Shown piece by piece: positions 47,152-58,124 of a stretch of DNA of 64,000 bases. The position numbers and the translations under genes were made by a program. Below the pieces are notes generated by a model. It did not search any database and was not told the origin of the DNA. It worked only from the letters and a program-made list of their open reading frames with translations. This DNA is from Pythium myriotylum (lineage: Eukaryota > Oomycota > Peronosporomycetes > Pythiales > Pythiaceae). Every line of letters starts with the position of its first letter. The first letter of the stretch is position 1. The DNA lies in NCBI GenBank assembly GCA_023091665.1, contig JALJCQ010000015.1, forward strand, positions 744,001 through 808,000. Direction: 5' to 3'.

Positions 47152-49183
47152 GGCGTCGCCATGCACGGGGTCCCAGCGTCGAGCGGATCTGTTTGGACGA
47201 GGAGCTCCGTGCGATCGGTTTCGAGAGGGAAAGAACTGGGAGCAAGAACATGTTCAAAACAAGAGTTTAAAACACCCTGTGGATACCTTTGTAAACGCAT
47301 ACATGCATCCATAACGATTTGGTTAGGTGAGCTGTGTGGTCATTGGTGACTCACGGGGAATTCTTCTTCAGCCACGCAAACTTGAACGTGTAGTCGGCGC
47401 CTGTGGGCAGATCATCCAAAATGCGTAAGATATCGCAGCCCGTCAATGCCTCCAACGCTTGTGTCTCTCTGACTCACCAAGTTGGATGATCGAGTTTTGC
47501 ATGATGTCGATGACCCACTCCAGCAGTTTCGACTGGAGACTCCGCTGTCGTGTCTCCAACACAAACGCCAACTGATGAACGAACGGCAGACGGAGCTTCC
47601 ACCATAACACGCCGCTCAGCAACACAAAAGACGCAAACTCAAGAGATGCGTAGATCATGACGTTGACCATGGTTGGCACGAGCTGGTTCTGGGTCATGCC
47701 GGCTAGGAAGGGGTAGTAGCGTCGGTTGGGCAGGTGGTACATGACGACGAGGTAGAAATCTAGGTCGAGCAGAGCAACATCAGTACTGGTATGGAATGTG
47801 CCACTGGGAAGGGTTAGTCAGTGAAGCTGAACGTACTGTAGATCATGGGCATGATGACTTCAGTGTACTCTATGAGAGCAGTGAACTCGGTGATGTACAT
47901 AATTTTTTGCGTGGAATGAACGAGCGAGCGTTGTTCGTCATCGGTGAGTGCTGCAAGCTCTGGAGGCAGCGCCGTGGTTAGTACGGGTGTGACATGGGGT
48001 GTCCTTGGCATAAGGTGTTTTTCTGGAGGTACAGGTTTGTTTTTTGTCTGTGCGGCGATACGCTTGGGAAGCCAGTTGCTAAACTGTGGAAGCATGGGTC
48101 TCTGCTTGAGTAGCTGCCCTGTCGCGGTCTTGGCTTCTTCGAGAACCAATTGCGAATGTTCGAGCGCTTGATTCGAGATGGCCATGATGGTATTCTGTCT
48201 TCGGCGCTCAGTTTCGACTGGGTTTCTGTTCTTCACAGCGATATGGCGTCTCACCCGCCAAATCTTTACCACGATCGGTTGGAGGCGAGCCATGATTGCG
48301 TTAATGTCCATGATCGTGAGGAGGGCTTGGATAAAATCAACTGCTACGAGCGCGACGATTGTAGAAGGGGATGTAGCGCGCTGCATACATAGGGAGACGA
48401 AGAGCGAGTGGTAAACTTCGATGTTGAAGACCACGGCTTCTGGTGTAGCATCAGGATCACCGATGAGGCCACGACTGATCCAGTTGCGGATACCGAGCTT
48501 GAGCACGGGCAACACAAGCACAAAGGCTGTTTGCTGCCACGCGCTGCAACTTAAATAGCCGTGATTGAAGAGTGGGTAAGCAACGGTCATGAGCACTTGG
48601 CACACAGCCACGACATGGTATCGCACGAAGTCGAAGAAGAGTTGGCGGTTCCGACGAATCTGAGGAGCCATGGCCACAAGAGTGAGAGGCACAAAGACCA
48701 CACTCCACGGGGCTGTCCCGATAATCATCATAAAGGGGAGCGGATACCCGATCATGTCGCTTAGTCGATAGCAACTCCATGCCGTCACACCACTGGACAC
48801 CGTTGCGATGATAACTCGTGAGAGCCAAGAAAGGGACAACCCGGGGACGTGTTGGACGTACTGCTCTGTCACACATAACGAGATGACAGCCTTGGATATG
48901 AAAGCACGTGTCCAGACAATCGGGCTGTGGTGTGCGCCTCTCTCCGGAGGCTCGAGCGGCATGAGGTCCACGAGCACCATGAAGAGTACGCTGGGCATGG
49001 GCGTGAGACAGCATACGAACAGTGCTCGTCGCCAGCTTGTGCGCTGGAAGTAGCTCTCGAAGGCGAGGAGTCGGGCGGGTGAGTATTGCCCGTGTAGCTC
49101 GACTTGCGTGGCCTCCCACAGTCGTACGACCCGCCGGAGGAAGCCACGCTTGGTCGCCATGGTCTGTCGACCGTAGTGTTGCG
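45879..49183 (-). repeat. Inverted duplication, arm 1 (3.3 kb)
   Basis: Positions x here pair with 98614 minus x in arm 2 over the outer 2.1 kb, where I read no difference. The arm covers the first 425 or so codons of TOR, the TOR 5' flank and the whole membrane gene. The middle of the membrane gene is diverged; its first 325 bp differ at about three sites. Confidence 0.95.
47351..49160 (-). CDS. Multi-pass membrane protein, family copy 1
   Basis: Three exons, 49160-47837, 47759-47478 and 47400-47351, with GT..AG introns of 77 bp each, give 551 residues. It has many hydrophobic segments (ALFVCCLTPMPSVLFMVLVDL, VIIATVSSGVTAW, IIGTAPWSVVFVPLTLVAM, TAFVLVLPVLKLGI, IYASLEFASFVLLSGVLWW), so about 10 membrane passes are likely. 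Conserved family marks are WEATQVELHGQYS, LMPLEPPE, IEVYHSLFVS and HQLAFVLE. I do not recognise a named family; no enzyme or transporter motif is evident. A hydrophilic loop of about 120 residues in the middle is the least conserved part. Copies 2 and 3 lie to the right. Confidence 0.8.
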
Positions 49184-49439
49184 TTCTATGTCTGATGCAA
49201 ACTCCCTTACTAAAGAAAAAGAGTTCTTGGTCCTTCTGGCTGCGGTATACTCAAGAATAGATGATTCGTCCAGATATGTAAACTGCTCGTGGCGAGTTTG
49301 GCTACGTGCATTCGATCATGTGCCGTAGATTGTTGCGGTAGCGTGGAGAGCTGTGATATGTCCACTGATTTCAACTTTCCTCATCGTCGCCGTTTATTTT
49401 GGGCACATGAACACACACGCACACACCCATGAACACACA
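49184..49439. other. Spacer of the inverted duplication / divergent promoter
   Basis: A 256-bp non-repeated stretch between the two arms, serving as the 5' region for both head-to-head membrane genes. It contains an ACACAC-rich run at 49408-49440. Confidence 0.7.
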
Positions 49440-52400
49440 CCCAGCACTACAGTCGACAGACCATGGCGACCAAGCGTGGCTTCCTCCGGCGGGTCGTACG
49501 ACTGTGGGAGGCCACGCAAGTCGAGCTACACGGGCAATACTCACCCGCCCGACTCCTCGCCTTCGAGAGCTACTTCCAGCGCACAAGCTGGCGACGAGCA
49601 CTGTTCGTATGCTGTCTCACGCCCATGCCCAGCGTACTCTTCATGGTGCTCGTGGACCTCATGCCGCTCGAGCCTCCGGAGAGAGGCGCACACCACAGCC
49701 CGATTGTTTGGACACGCGCTTTCATATCCAAGGCTGTCATCTCGTTATGTGTGACAGAGCAGTACGTCCAACACGTCCCTGGGTTATGGTTATCGTGGCC
49801 ATCGCGAATCATAATCGCGATAGCCACGGGCGGCGTTACAGTATGGAGCTGCTATCGGCTAAGCGAGGTGATCGGATACCCACTGCCGTTTACTATGATC
49901 ATTGGCACAGCCCCATGGGGAGTCACACTCGTCCTCCTCACGCTTATCGCGCTCGCCCCACAAATCCGACGAAACCACCAGCTATTCTACGCGTTCGCGC
50001 GCTACCACATCGTGCCTGTGTGTCAGATACTCATGACCATCGCGTACCCGGTTTTCAATTACGGCTACACGAGTTGCTCTTCCTGGGAGCAAACGGCGTT
50101 TGTGCTCGGGCTACCGGCGCTCAAGATCGGTATCCGCAACTGGATCAGTCGTGGTCTCGTCGGAGACAGCGAGGACAAACCCGAGGCCGTGGTCTTCAAC
50201 ATTGAAGTATACCACTCGCTCTTCGTCTCCCTCTGCATGCAGCGTGCAGCATCGCGGTCCACGATCGTCGCGCTCATCGTGGCCGATTTTGTCCAGGCTA
50301 TGCTCACGATGTTGGATATCAAGGCCATTATGGCTCGTCTCGAGCCCCTCGTCATGAAAGTTCGGCGAGCACGGCTCCGTTTATCGACAGAGATTACCAG
50401 CTCCATCTCGGTGTCGCCCTCAAAGGACAAAAGTATAATGACGATCTCCAAGCAAGCCTTGGAGCATTCGCTGTTTGTTCTAGAAGAGGCACAGGATGCG
50501 TCGCGGCGCATTCTCCACTCAGCCCAAGGGCTCTCAACGATTCACCCATCGCAGTGTGCAGCATCGGTCGCCGGGAAGGGCTCTAACTCTCCAACGATTA
50601 ATCTCGTACGACCTTGGAAGCAGGTCACACTTGATCCGATCGCACTACCTCCAGAGCTTGCAGCTCTCACCGATGACGAACAACGCTCGCTCGTCCATTC
50701 CACACAAAAAATTATGTACATCACCGAGTTCACTGCTCTCATAGAGTACACTGAAGTCATCATGCCCATGATCTACAGTACGTTCAGCTTCACTGACTAA
50801 CCCTTCCCAGTGGCACATTCCATACCAGTACTGATGTTGCTCTGCTCGACCTAGATTTCTACCTCGTCGTCATGTACCACCTGCCCAACCGACGCTACTA
50901 CCCCTTCCTAGCCGGCATGACCCAGAACCAGCTCGTGCCAACCATGGTCAACGTCATGATCTACGCATCTCTTGAGTTTGCGTCTTTTGTGTTGCTGAGC
51001 GGCGTGTTATGGTGGAAGCTCCGTCTGCCGTTCGTTCATCAGTTGGCGTTTGTGTTGGAGACACGACAGCGGAGTCTCCAGTCGAAACTGCTGGAGTGGG
51101 TCATCGACATCATGCAAAACTCGATCATCCAACTTGGTGAGTCAGAGAGACACAAGCGTTGGAGGCATTGACGGGCTGCGATATCTTACGCATTTTGGAT
51201 GATCTGCCCACAGGCGCCGACTACACGTTCAAGTTTGCGTGGCTGAAGAAGAATTCCCCGTGAGTCACCAATGACCACACAGCTCACCTAACCAAATCGT
51301 TATGGATGCATGTATGCGTTTACAAAGGTATCCACAGGGTGTTTTAAACTCTTGTTTTGAACATGTTCTTGCTCCCAGTTCTTTCCCTCTCGAAACCGAT
51401 CGCACGGAGCTCCTCGTCCAAACAGATCCGCTCGACGCTGGGACCCCGTGCATGGCGACGCCATGGCCTTCAACAAGGACCGCGAGCACGTCGAGACGGT
51501 CGTGGCCTCGCTCGTGAAGCGGCTCTCCACCAAGGACGCGGCGCGCCGCGCGCAGCACGCGCGAGAGCTCTTCTCGTTCGTGGCCTCGCTCGCGCGCCAG
51601 CTCAGCGCCGAGCAGTACGCCAAGGCGCTGCAGCAGCTCGCGCCGCAGCTCTTCACGCTGCTGCAGAGCTCCCACGAGGCCGACCAGCTGGGCGCGCTCG
51701 CCGCCATCGACCTGCTCATCGACCTCGCGCAAGAAGACCAGATCATCCGCTTCGCCAACTACCTGCGCAACTTCCTCGCGCAGCCCCAGACCACGCGCAC
51801 GGCGCTGCTCGCCGCCAGCGCCGCGCTCGGCCACCTCGCGAGCGGCAATGCGACCAATGCGAGCGGCGGCGTCAGCGGCACGCTCGTCGCGGCGTTCGTG
51901 GACTTCGAGGTCAAGCGCGCGTTCGAGTGGCTGCAAGGAGGCAGCGTCACTGCCGGCGGCGCCGGCGCAGATGCAGCGTCAGGCTCGCGAGGCGGGCGCC
52001 AGGACGCGCTCTTCAGCCAGCGGCGGCTCGCGGCATGCTTTGTGCTGCGAGAGCTCGCGCAGAGCGCACCGACGCTGTTCCACGTCAATCTGACGACGTT
52101 TTTCCAGTCGATTTGGGGTGCGATCCGCGATCCGCGCGTGGAGATCCGAGAGGCCGCGACCGACGCGTTGCGCGCATGCCTCGAGCTGATTGCCAAGCGT
52201 CAGACTCGCCACCGCGTGCAGTGGTACTGCAAAGTGTACGACCAAGTCTTTGAAGGACTGAACTTGCCGACGACGAGCAATCGTAGTACGAGTAGTGGAA
52301 TCGTATCTCAGTCGCCGCCTGTCACATCGACGACGCCATCACCGCCGACATCTGCTTCCTGGGACTGTGTCCACGGTTCGTTGCTGGTGATTGGCGAGCT

Positions 52401-52735
52401 GCTACAGCACACAGGCGGGTTCATGCTGCCCCGTTTCAGGGAAGTCTGTGATACTGTCCTGCTCTACAAAGATGCAAAGGATAAGCTCGTGGGTCGCGCA
52501 GTTTGCGTGCTCCTTCCTCAACTCGCTGCCTTCTGCCCCGACGCGTTCATTCGCCACTACTTGAACGTGGCTTTGAACCACTTGATGAAGCGCATTGTCA
52601 ACTACACATCGCCCTCGGAGCGTGGAATCGCCTTTTTGTCACTAGGGAAGCTGTCTTCAGCCATCGGCGACCACATTCTACCCCACGTTCCAGCCATTGT
52701 GAAGCTGGTAAAAGAATCGCTTGCAAAGAACCAAC
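49440..52735 (+). repeat. Inverted duplication, arm 2 (3.3 kb)
   Basis: Counterpart of 45879-49183. It ends at 52735, where TOR sequence (..GAACCAAC) stops and unrelated sequence begins. Confidence 0.95.
49463..51263 (+). CDS. Multi-pass membrane protein, family copy 2
   Basis: Exons 49463-50777, 50855-51136 and 51214-51263 give 548 residues with the same splice sites as copy 1. Residues 1-108 and the C-terminal 150 or so match copy 1 almost exactly, while the centre (about 109-395) has many substitutions and a different hydrophilic loop (HSAQGLSTIHPSQC). The frame is intact, so both copies may be functional. It is followed by the truncated TOR fragment in the same relative position as the complete TOR follows copy 1. 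Confidence 0.8.
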
Positions 52736-52773
52736 AAAAAGTAGATTTCGCTCGTACTCGTTTTTTACCATGA
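51463..52773 (+). pseudogene. Truncated duplicate of the TOR 5' end
   Basis: The first 423-424 codons equal the TOR gene exactly, up to the repeat end at 52735. The frame then reads 12 unrelated residues (KVDFARTRFLP) to a stop at 52773. Only N-terminal HEAT repeats are encoded, with no kinase. The promoter and 5' flank are also copied, so transcription is possible. It is a fragment by origin, whether or not a short HEAT protein is made. Confidence 0.9.
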
Positions 52774-52849
52774 ACGACCAAGATAAATCAGCGCCTAGAC
52801 TCCAACACTCCTCAGTACCGAATCACTCATGTTTCTCTGATCGACGTAC

Positions 52850-54423
52850 CATAGTGCGCTAATCCGTTGATAATCACGAGCGGTACCCATAGCAGTAATT
52901 TGGCCCGGATATTCGCCGCACGTTCTTCTAGCACAAAAGCTAGCTGATGCAACACTGAGATCCGCGCAATCTTCCAGATAATCCCGGCCATTATTAACAG
53001 TGAAAGGAGCTCCAACAAGACGTAGTACTGAACGTTGTTGGTGATGTGATGGAGATCATCAAGGGAGCATATCTTCTCAAAAAAAAATGAAATTCTTGCG
53101 GTTGGGGAGATGGAAGAGGATGGCCAAAAGTGCGTCTGTCGTTCCAACGGTTTGTTACAACCAGACATCTCAACAAATGCGAGATTAGGAAAGCTTACTG
53201 TAAATGATGGGAACGATGACCTCTGTGTACTCGATCAAGACGATGAACTCTGTTATATACAGAAGCTGCAGAGTGAAGTCAACAAACTTCCTCTTGCCAT
53301 CCACATTTTGGTCACGTGTGGGAGTTGTAGGGGACAATGGCATTGATTGGACCACCGATGAAGATAAAAGTGCTGGACGGAGTGAGATAGTCTTTGTTTG
53401 CCCACTCGGGTGAACTTGTATGACGTTGATCATCCGCTGGGGAGTCGCTGGAACGGTTTGTGGCACTGACCCTAGTCTTGGCTGCTGATTCACTGTAGCG
53501 GAGGCCAAGCTGACGAGGGACTCGTTCATCTGATCTCTTGAAATCATACATCGTAGTTCACTCAAGATATCATGCACATCTCGGAACGACAGCCATGCTT
53601 GAAACGCATCCAACGCCATCAGTATAGCCACCGTACGCATTGATGTCGAACTACCCATACACACGGACACGAACAATGCATGGAATACCTCTACGTTGAA
53701 GATTACAGCCTCCGGCATCGATCCATCACAGTCTGGAAGCGTGCGCGTTATCCAATTCTTGGAGGCGAGTTTGATCAGTGGCAGCAATAACACGAATGCT
53801 GTCTGTTGTGTTCCAGAGAGGCGAGTGTAAGCGGCAGTGTAGATTGGGTAGATGAAGGTGAAGTTCATTTGGGATAGTGCAAACAGCAAATAGCGCACGA
53901 ACAGATTAGAGAGACCCGGTGTCGTGCGGAAAAGGTGAAGCTTCATTGTACCGAACACGACTTGGAGCGAAGCAAACCAGGCGATCCCACCAATGGTGAG
54001 AGTGTAAGGGAACGGGTAGCCGACCATAGTAGCCAACGCTAGTGGAGGAAGCATAGCCACTGGGCAGGTGAATAAAGGAGCGATAATGCAGTCTCGCAGG
54101 CCGACGCGAAATCCAGGTACGTGATGTCCTATTTGCTGGAGCGAGCATAATGTGACAACGACGAATTCGAATAGAAAGAGCAACCACACGAGACTGCTTC
54201 TGGTTGGGCCGTCCTCAATTGGCTCTAGCGGAATCAGTCCGACGAGAGTGACGAATCCGATGGAGGGAAGCGGCACCAAAGCACAGACAAATATCACCCG
54301 AACCCATGAAGCTGCCTTTTGATATCGCTCAAACCTGAAGAGTTGATCTTCGCTATATCGTCCGTGCAGCTCCACCTGGGTGGCGTTCCACGCGCGCTGC
54401 ACCAAGCCACGAATGCGGAGCAT
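52850..54423 (-). pseudogene. Multi-pass membrane protein, family copy 3, broken
   Basis: Exon 1 (54423-53199) encodes the family pattern with WNATQVELHGRYS, LIPLEP, FNVEVFHALFVS and YITEFIVLIEYTEVI; the ATG at 54423 is the first in frame. Intron 1 (53198-53136, donor GTAAGC) leads to exon 2 with HLPNRK, then a run of nine A (T on the coding strand, 53079-53087) is followed by a TGA; homology (HQLAFVLEE) continues in another frame to a donor GTACGT after 52850. No third exon is present: at 52735 the sequence switches to the duplicated TOR fragment. So it has a homopolymer frameshift and a lost 3' end. It is clearly more distant than copies 1 and 2 are from each other. Confidence 0.75.
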
Positions 54424-54432
54424 TCTCACCAC

Positions 54433-55692
54433 GCGTGTTCACTTGTCTACCCGCACGTCACGCCTATCCGAGCCATCCGAGCAACCTATTCTTGGACCAA
54501 TTGTATGAGCCTGAACACCCGCCACCCAAACGAACCGCAAGTCGAGATCTGCATCATGGGGGACGTTCGAGTCTGTGGTTGTGTACTGACTCCTCTCATA
54601 TATCACCATAAACGTGAGGTATCAAGGGCTGTTGGCGAACTGAGCAGGGGCCGCTACGAACTTTGGATCCGCCATGTGCTGTCACCTAATGGGCTAGAAA
54701 GAGTGCTGATGCGATGTGGTGGATGAATCGTGGCTCAAAGACGCATGGCGTTCATCCCGCGGCTCGGGACGTTTGAATGGAGTGGCTGCCCAGTCGCTTC
54801 TACTGATCTGTGACTGCATTGCCCATGAAGGCGACTCTATCGCGAAGGCGCTCGACGCCATCTCGTCGTTCCAAACGTCCACACCACAACCAAGAGGTTC
54901 TCGCTTACGAATTCGTGCTGGTTCCTTGGTTGATCGAGATCCCGAATCCCATGATATGCCTCACGAAACACGCTTCATTGACCATCAGGCCCTCCTAGAG
55001 CTCCTCAAAGGCTCCAAGTCGGATATCTACCAGTTTCAACCAATGATAGCCTCCGAGAAACTCGATGATCAGGAACTGGGAGACTTGGATCGGCTCACAG
55101 GCAGTGATCGCTCATTCCAATGCACACTCATCTTTGCCGAGTAGCAAGCGATCTGGAGCCACCGCTCTCTCGGTCGCGAGGGCATGCGAGTCGCAAAACT
55201 CTAAAATACCAACACATCTGTTCACTTACGAGCCCCGATCTTCTTGTTCACTAGCTCTCCTCGCGCAGTTCCACTTGAGTTGCCAGAGACGTTTCGTGAT
55301 AAATAGGCATGACTCATGCTTCAACACGAGCCGGGTGGCGCCGGCCTGTCGGCAGGGTGGGGGTGCGATCGGCTGAAGTTCCGCCGATCCCAGCACCATT
55401 GCCCAATGTAGCCATCCTCTCCGGCCCTATTCCAGGACAAGAGAGCAGAACTTGAAGTAGCGGGCAGAATACCGGTATTCCACCAGTTCTGCGTCGAGCG
55501 TCCAGCGTCCCGTAAACCAAAACGTCAAACACCCACCCGCAGCTTTCTCCTCGAGACGGCGGCATACTCATCGGAGGGATCCTCCCTTCCGCTCCCTCCC
55601 TCTCGCACTCTCTCTGTCCTTCTCCGACCCGTCGCGCTCACTCACTCTCGCTCTCTCCGCGTCCTCGCCACTCGACTCTCGCTCTCGTCGCC
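54433..55692. other. Intergenic region with one doubtful ORF
   Basis: It holds the doubtful frame at 54716-55144 and, from 55560, a strongly pyrimidine-rich promoter-like segment before the hydrolase gene. Nothing else is supported. Confidence 0.5.
54716..55144 (+). CDS. Hypothetical ORF, 142 codons, doubtful
   Basis: The open frame starts at GTG, with an in-frame TGA three codons upstream and no early in-frame ATG. Composition is protein-like (SLLLICDCIAHEGDSIAKALD, HQALLELLKGSKSDI). I recognise no family. It might be a 3' exon or a gene relic. Confidence 0.25.
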   Translation: MVDESWLKDAWRSSRGSGRLNGVAAQSLLLICDCIAHEGDSIAKALDAISSFQTSTPQPRGSRLRIRAGSLVDRDPESHDMPHETRFIDHQALLELLKGSKSDIYQFQPMIASEKLDDQELGDLDRLTGSDRSFQCTLIFAE

Positions 55693-56757
55693 ATGCTGCC
55701 GCGCCCTCGCTACACCGAAGGTTTCTTCAAGAACCGCCGCGCCCAGCAGCTCTTCTACTCGGCGTTCTTCCCGGAAAACTCGTCCGTGGACGGCGTCGAG
55801 GGCGTCGTGCTCTTCATGCACGGCATCAACGAGCACTCGCACCGCTTCACGCACGTCTTCGAGCGCCTCGTGTCGCACCGCTTTGGCGTCATCGCCTACG
55901 ACATGATCAGCCACGGACGCAGCGACTGCGACTACGAGGACTTGCGCGGCCACAGCGAGAACTTCCACCACATGGTCGACGACACCAACGACTTCCTCAC
56001 GGCCGCCAAGTACTCGGTGTACAAGGAGATGCTCCCGCCGCAGCAGCAGACCCAGGAGCCGCCGCTCTTCTTCATGGGCATCTCGTACGGATGCCTCGTC
56101 GGCCTCCACACGGTGCTCTCGGGTGTCCACCCGTTCCAAGGCATGGTCATGGCCGCGCCAGCGCTCGGCGTGGAACCGACGCTCACGCTGCGGATCCAGA
56201 ACCTCTTTGCAGCGCCGATCGTGTGGCTCTTCCCACACGCGCGCATCGTTCCAGGCGTCAACTTTGATGGTGAGTGGAATTTCGTTGGTGTCATCTGAGA
56301 CGTGGTCATCGGACTCATCTGATATATTGCAGGGCTGAGCCGCAACGAAGCTTTTGTCCAGGACTACATGACCGACAAGCTCAACATCACGGACAACATG
56401 ACGGCGCGAATGGGCGTGAACACCGTTGCCGCCATGCACGAGCTCACAACGCGTCCCGAGCTGACGGACCCCAGCAGCACCTTCTCCAAAATGCCGATCC
56501 TGCTCCTGCAGGGTACGCAAGATAAAGTGACGAGCGGCCCTGTCGCTCGCTCTTTCTTCGAACGCGTTGCGAACTTCGACAAGAAGATGATTGAGTACGA
56601 GGGGCTTTACCACTGCCTCTTCAACGAGCCGGAGCGTGAACAAGTTTTCGAGGACTCGATGTCGTGGCTTATCGCTCGCGCACGTCGCGCGAACGAACTC
56701 GTGGCTGCGCAGCAAGAAGCCAAGACAGTCTTTGAAGTGCCGGCTGCCAAGCTGTAA
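55693..56757 (+). CDS. Monoacylglycerol lipase-like serine hydrolase, copy 1
   Basis: Exons 55693-56269 and 56333-56757 with a 63-bp intron (GTGAGT..TTGCAG) give 333 residues. It is an alpha/beta hydrolase of the monoglyceride lipase / serine aminopeptidase S33 type. FMHGINEHS forms the oxyanion region, YDMISHGRSD follows, and the nucleophile is Ser131 in GISYG. The acid is probably Asp in LLQGTQDKV and the His lies in YHCLFNEPE. No signal peptide is visible, so it is likely cytosolic or loosely membrane-associated. It would cleave monoacylglycerols or related esters. The paralogue at 57084-58124 is convergent with it. Confidence 0.9.
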
Positions 56758-57083
56758 TTTAGACTGATCCTCCTAGGAGAGATGCTGGGTCAAGAAATCT
56801 GAATGCCACTATATTCTTCTCTTGTGCTCTGAGGTTGCCCCGGAATCCAACAAGCCCTTTCACAAATCTATCGCAGCCCACAGATTTGCCATTGTGCTTC
56901 TGATTGGTGTCAAACCAGTGGTGCCGTCAGAAACATTGACTCGCCATGAAATCCGACCATGATTCTTTGGACAACCTGAGGACTGTTGAAATACGTCATG
57001 GTCCAATTATTGGTATGGTTGCTACTCCGATACAACTATGCACATGCAAAGCCAGCTCCTAACCTACGATCAAAGACGCTACT
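56758..57083. other. Convergent intergenic region
   Basis: 326 bp between the 3' ends of the two hydrolase genes; nothing else is seen. Confidence 0.6.
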
Positions 57084-58124
57084 CTACGAAAGCACGGGGA
57101 ATCGCTTGTAGAGCCAAGTCTGGATGTGGTCCATAACTATCTTCCGGTCGAAGTCTTCGAAAAGGACGTGGTAGCAACCGTCCATCTCAATAAACTCCTT
57201 GTCCTTGTTGGCAATGCGCGCGTGGAACTTCTTTGCACTCGGCAAGCTGCAGACGCGGTCGAGTGAGCCCATAATGCTCAGAACAGGCAGCTTGCAGAAC
57301 GCGTTCTCTGGATCTTCGAGCCTCTTGTCCTTGCCAAGCTTGGCCATCCAGTCGCCGAGATCCTTGCCGGTGCGGCTCGTTAGCTGAGCTCGCACAGTGA
57401 GAGGGTCGGCGTCGTAGTCTTTGCCAACCAACGGATCCCGGCAAACCCACTTCTCGTTCACGCCTGGGACCGTACGGGCCGACGGAGCAAGCGGGACGAG
57501 AAGGCCTCCGACGGCCGACAGCCCGCGCAGCAACGGCGTGAGCTCGACACCGACACAAGGTCCGGCCAGCACAAGCGCGTCGAGCTTGTGCTGCTGGCTG
57601 AGTGCCGTGTGAATGGTCACGAGCGTACCCATCGAAAAGCCCATGATGATCTGCGGGAGCTGCTCATGCGAGACGCCCATCTTCGGGTAGATGTCCTGCT
57701 TGGCAAACGCAAGGAAATCGTTCGTGTCGTTCACCATGTTGACAAATGTGTTGACGTGACCACGGAGCTTGGGTTTGTCCATGTGGGTCTTGCCGTGCGA
57801 ACGGAGATCGTAGGCCACGACGCCAAAGCCCCAGGACGCGAGTTCGGCGAAGACGTGGAAGTAGCGCGCCGAGTGCTCGTTCACGCCATGGATGAAGAGG
57901 ATGAGAGCACGCAGCGGCGTGCCGGCAGCGGGGAAGACGGCTTCGTACCAGAGCTTGAGGCCGTCGCGGTTGGGCGTAAAGTCCTCGATGATGCGGAGGT
58001 CGGAGGGCAAGTCGGCGGCGCGCTTCCAGCAGAGCGCGGTCGCCGAGGCGCGGAGAGCGGCCGCGTCCTCGGGCGAGAGCGGCGTCTTGGTCTCGTAGAA
58101 CACTTCGGAGTCGGCGACGGCCAT
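57084..58124 (-). CDS. Monoacylglycerol lipase-like serine hydrolase, copy 2
   Basis: A 346-residue intronless paralogue of the neighbour. FIHGVNEHSARYFHVF, YDLRSHGKTHMD and the nucleophile Ser164 in GFSMG match copy 1; the acid lies in IMGSLDRVCSLP and the His in YHVLFEDFD. An N-terminal extension of about 45 residues (ETKTPLSPEDAAALRAS) is absent from copy 1. The lack of an intron where copy 1 has one means loss here or gain there since the duplication. Start at 58124 is the first ATG. Confidence 0.9.
   Translation of the reverse strand: MAVADSEVFYETKTPLSPEDAAALRASATALCWKRAADLPSDLRIIEDFTPNRDGLKLWYEAVFPAAGTPLRALILFIHGVNEHSARYFHVFAELASWGFGVVAYDLRSHGKTHMDKPKLRGHVNTFVNMVNDTNDFLAFAKQDIYPKMGVSHEQLPQIIMGFSMGTLVTIHTALSQQHKLDALVLAGPCVGVELTPLLRGLSAVGGLLVPLAPSARTVPGVNEKWVCRDPLVGKDYDADPLTVRAQLTSRTGKDLGDWMAKLGKDKRLEDPENAFCKLPVLSIMGSLDRVCSLPSAKKFHARIANKDKEFIEMDGCYHVLFEDFDRKIVMDHIQTWLYKRFPVLS

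Noticed and set aside
46361..47257. 298-codon frames repeated at 46361-47257 and 51357-52253
   Set aside because: They are off-frame readings of the TOR 5' end and its duplicate; identity between them only reflects the inverted repeat.
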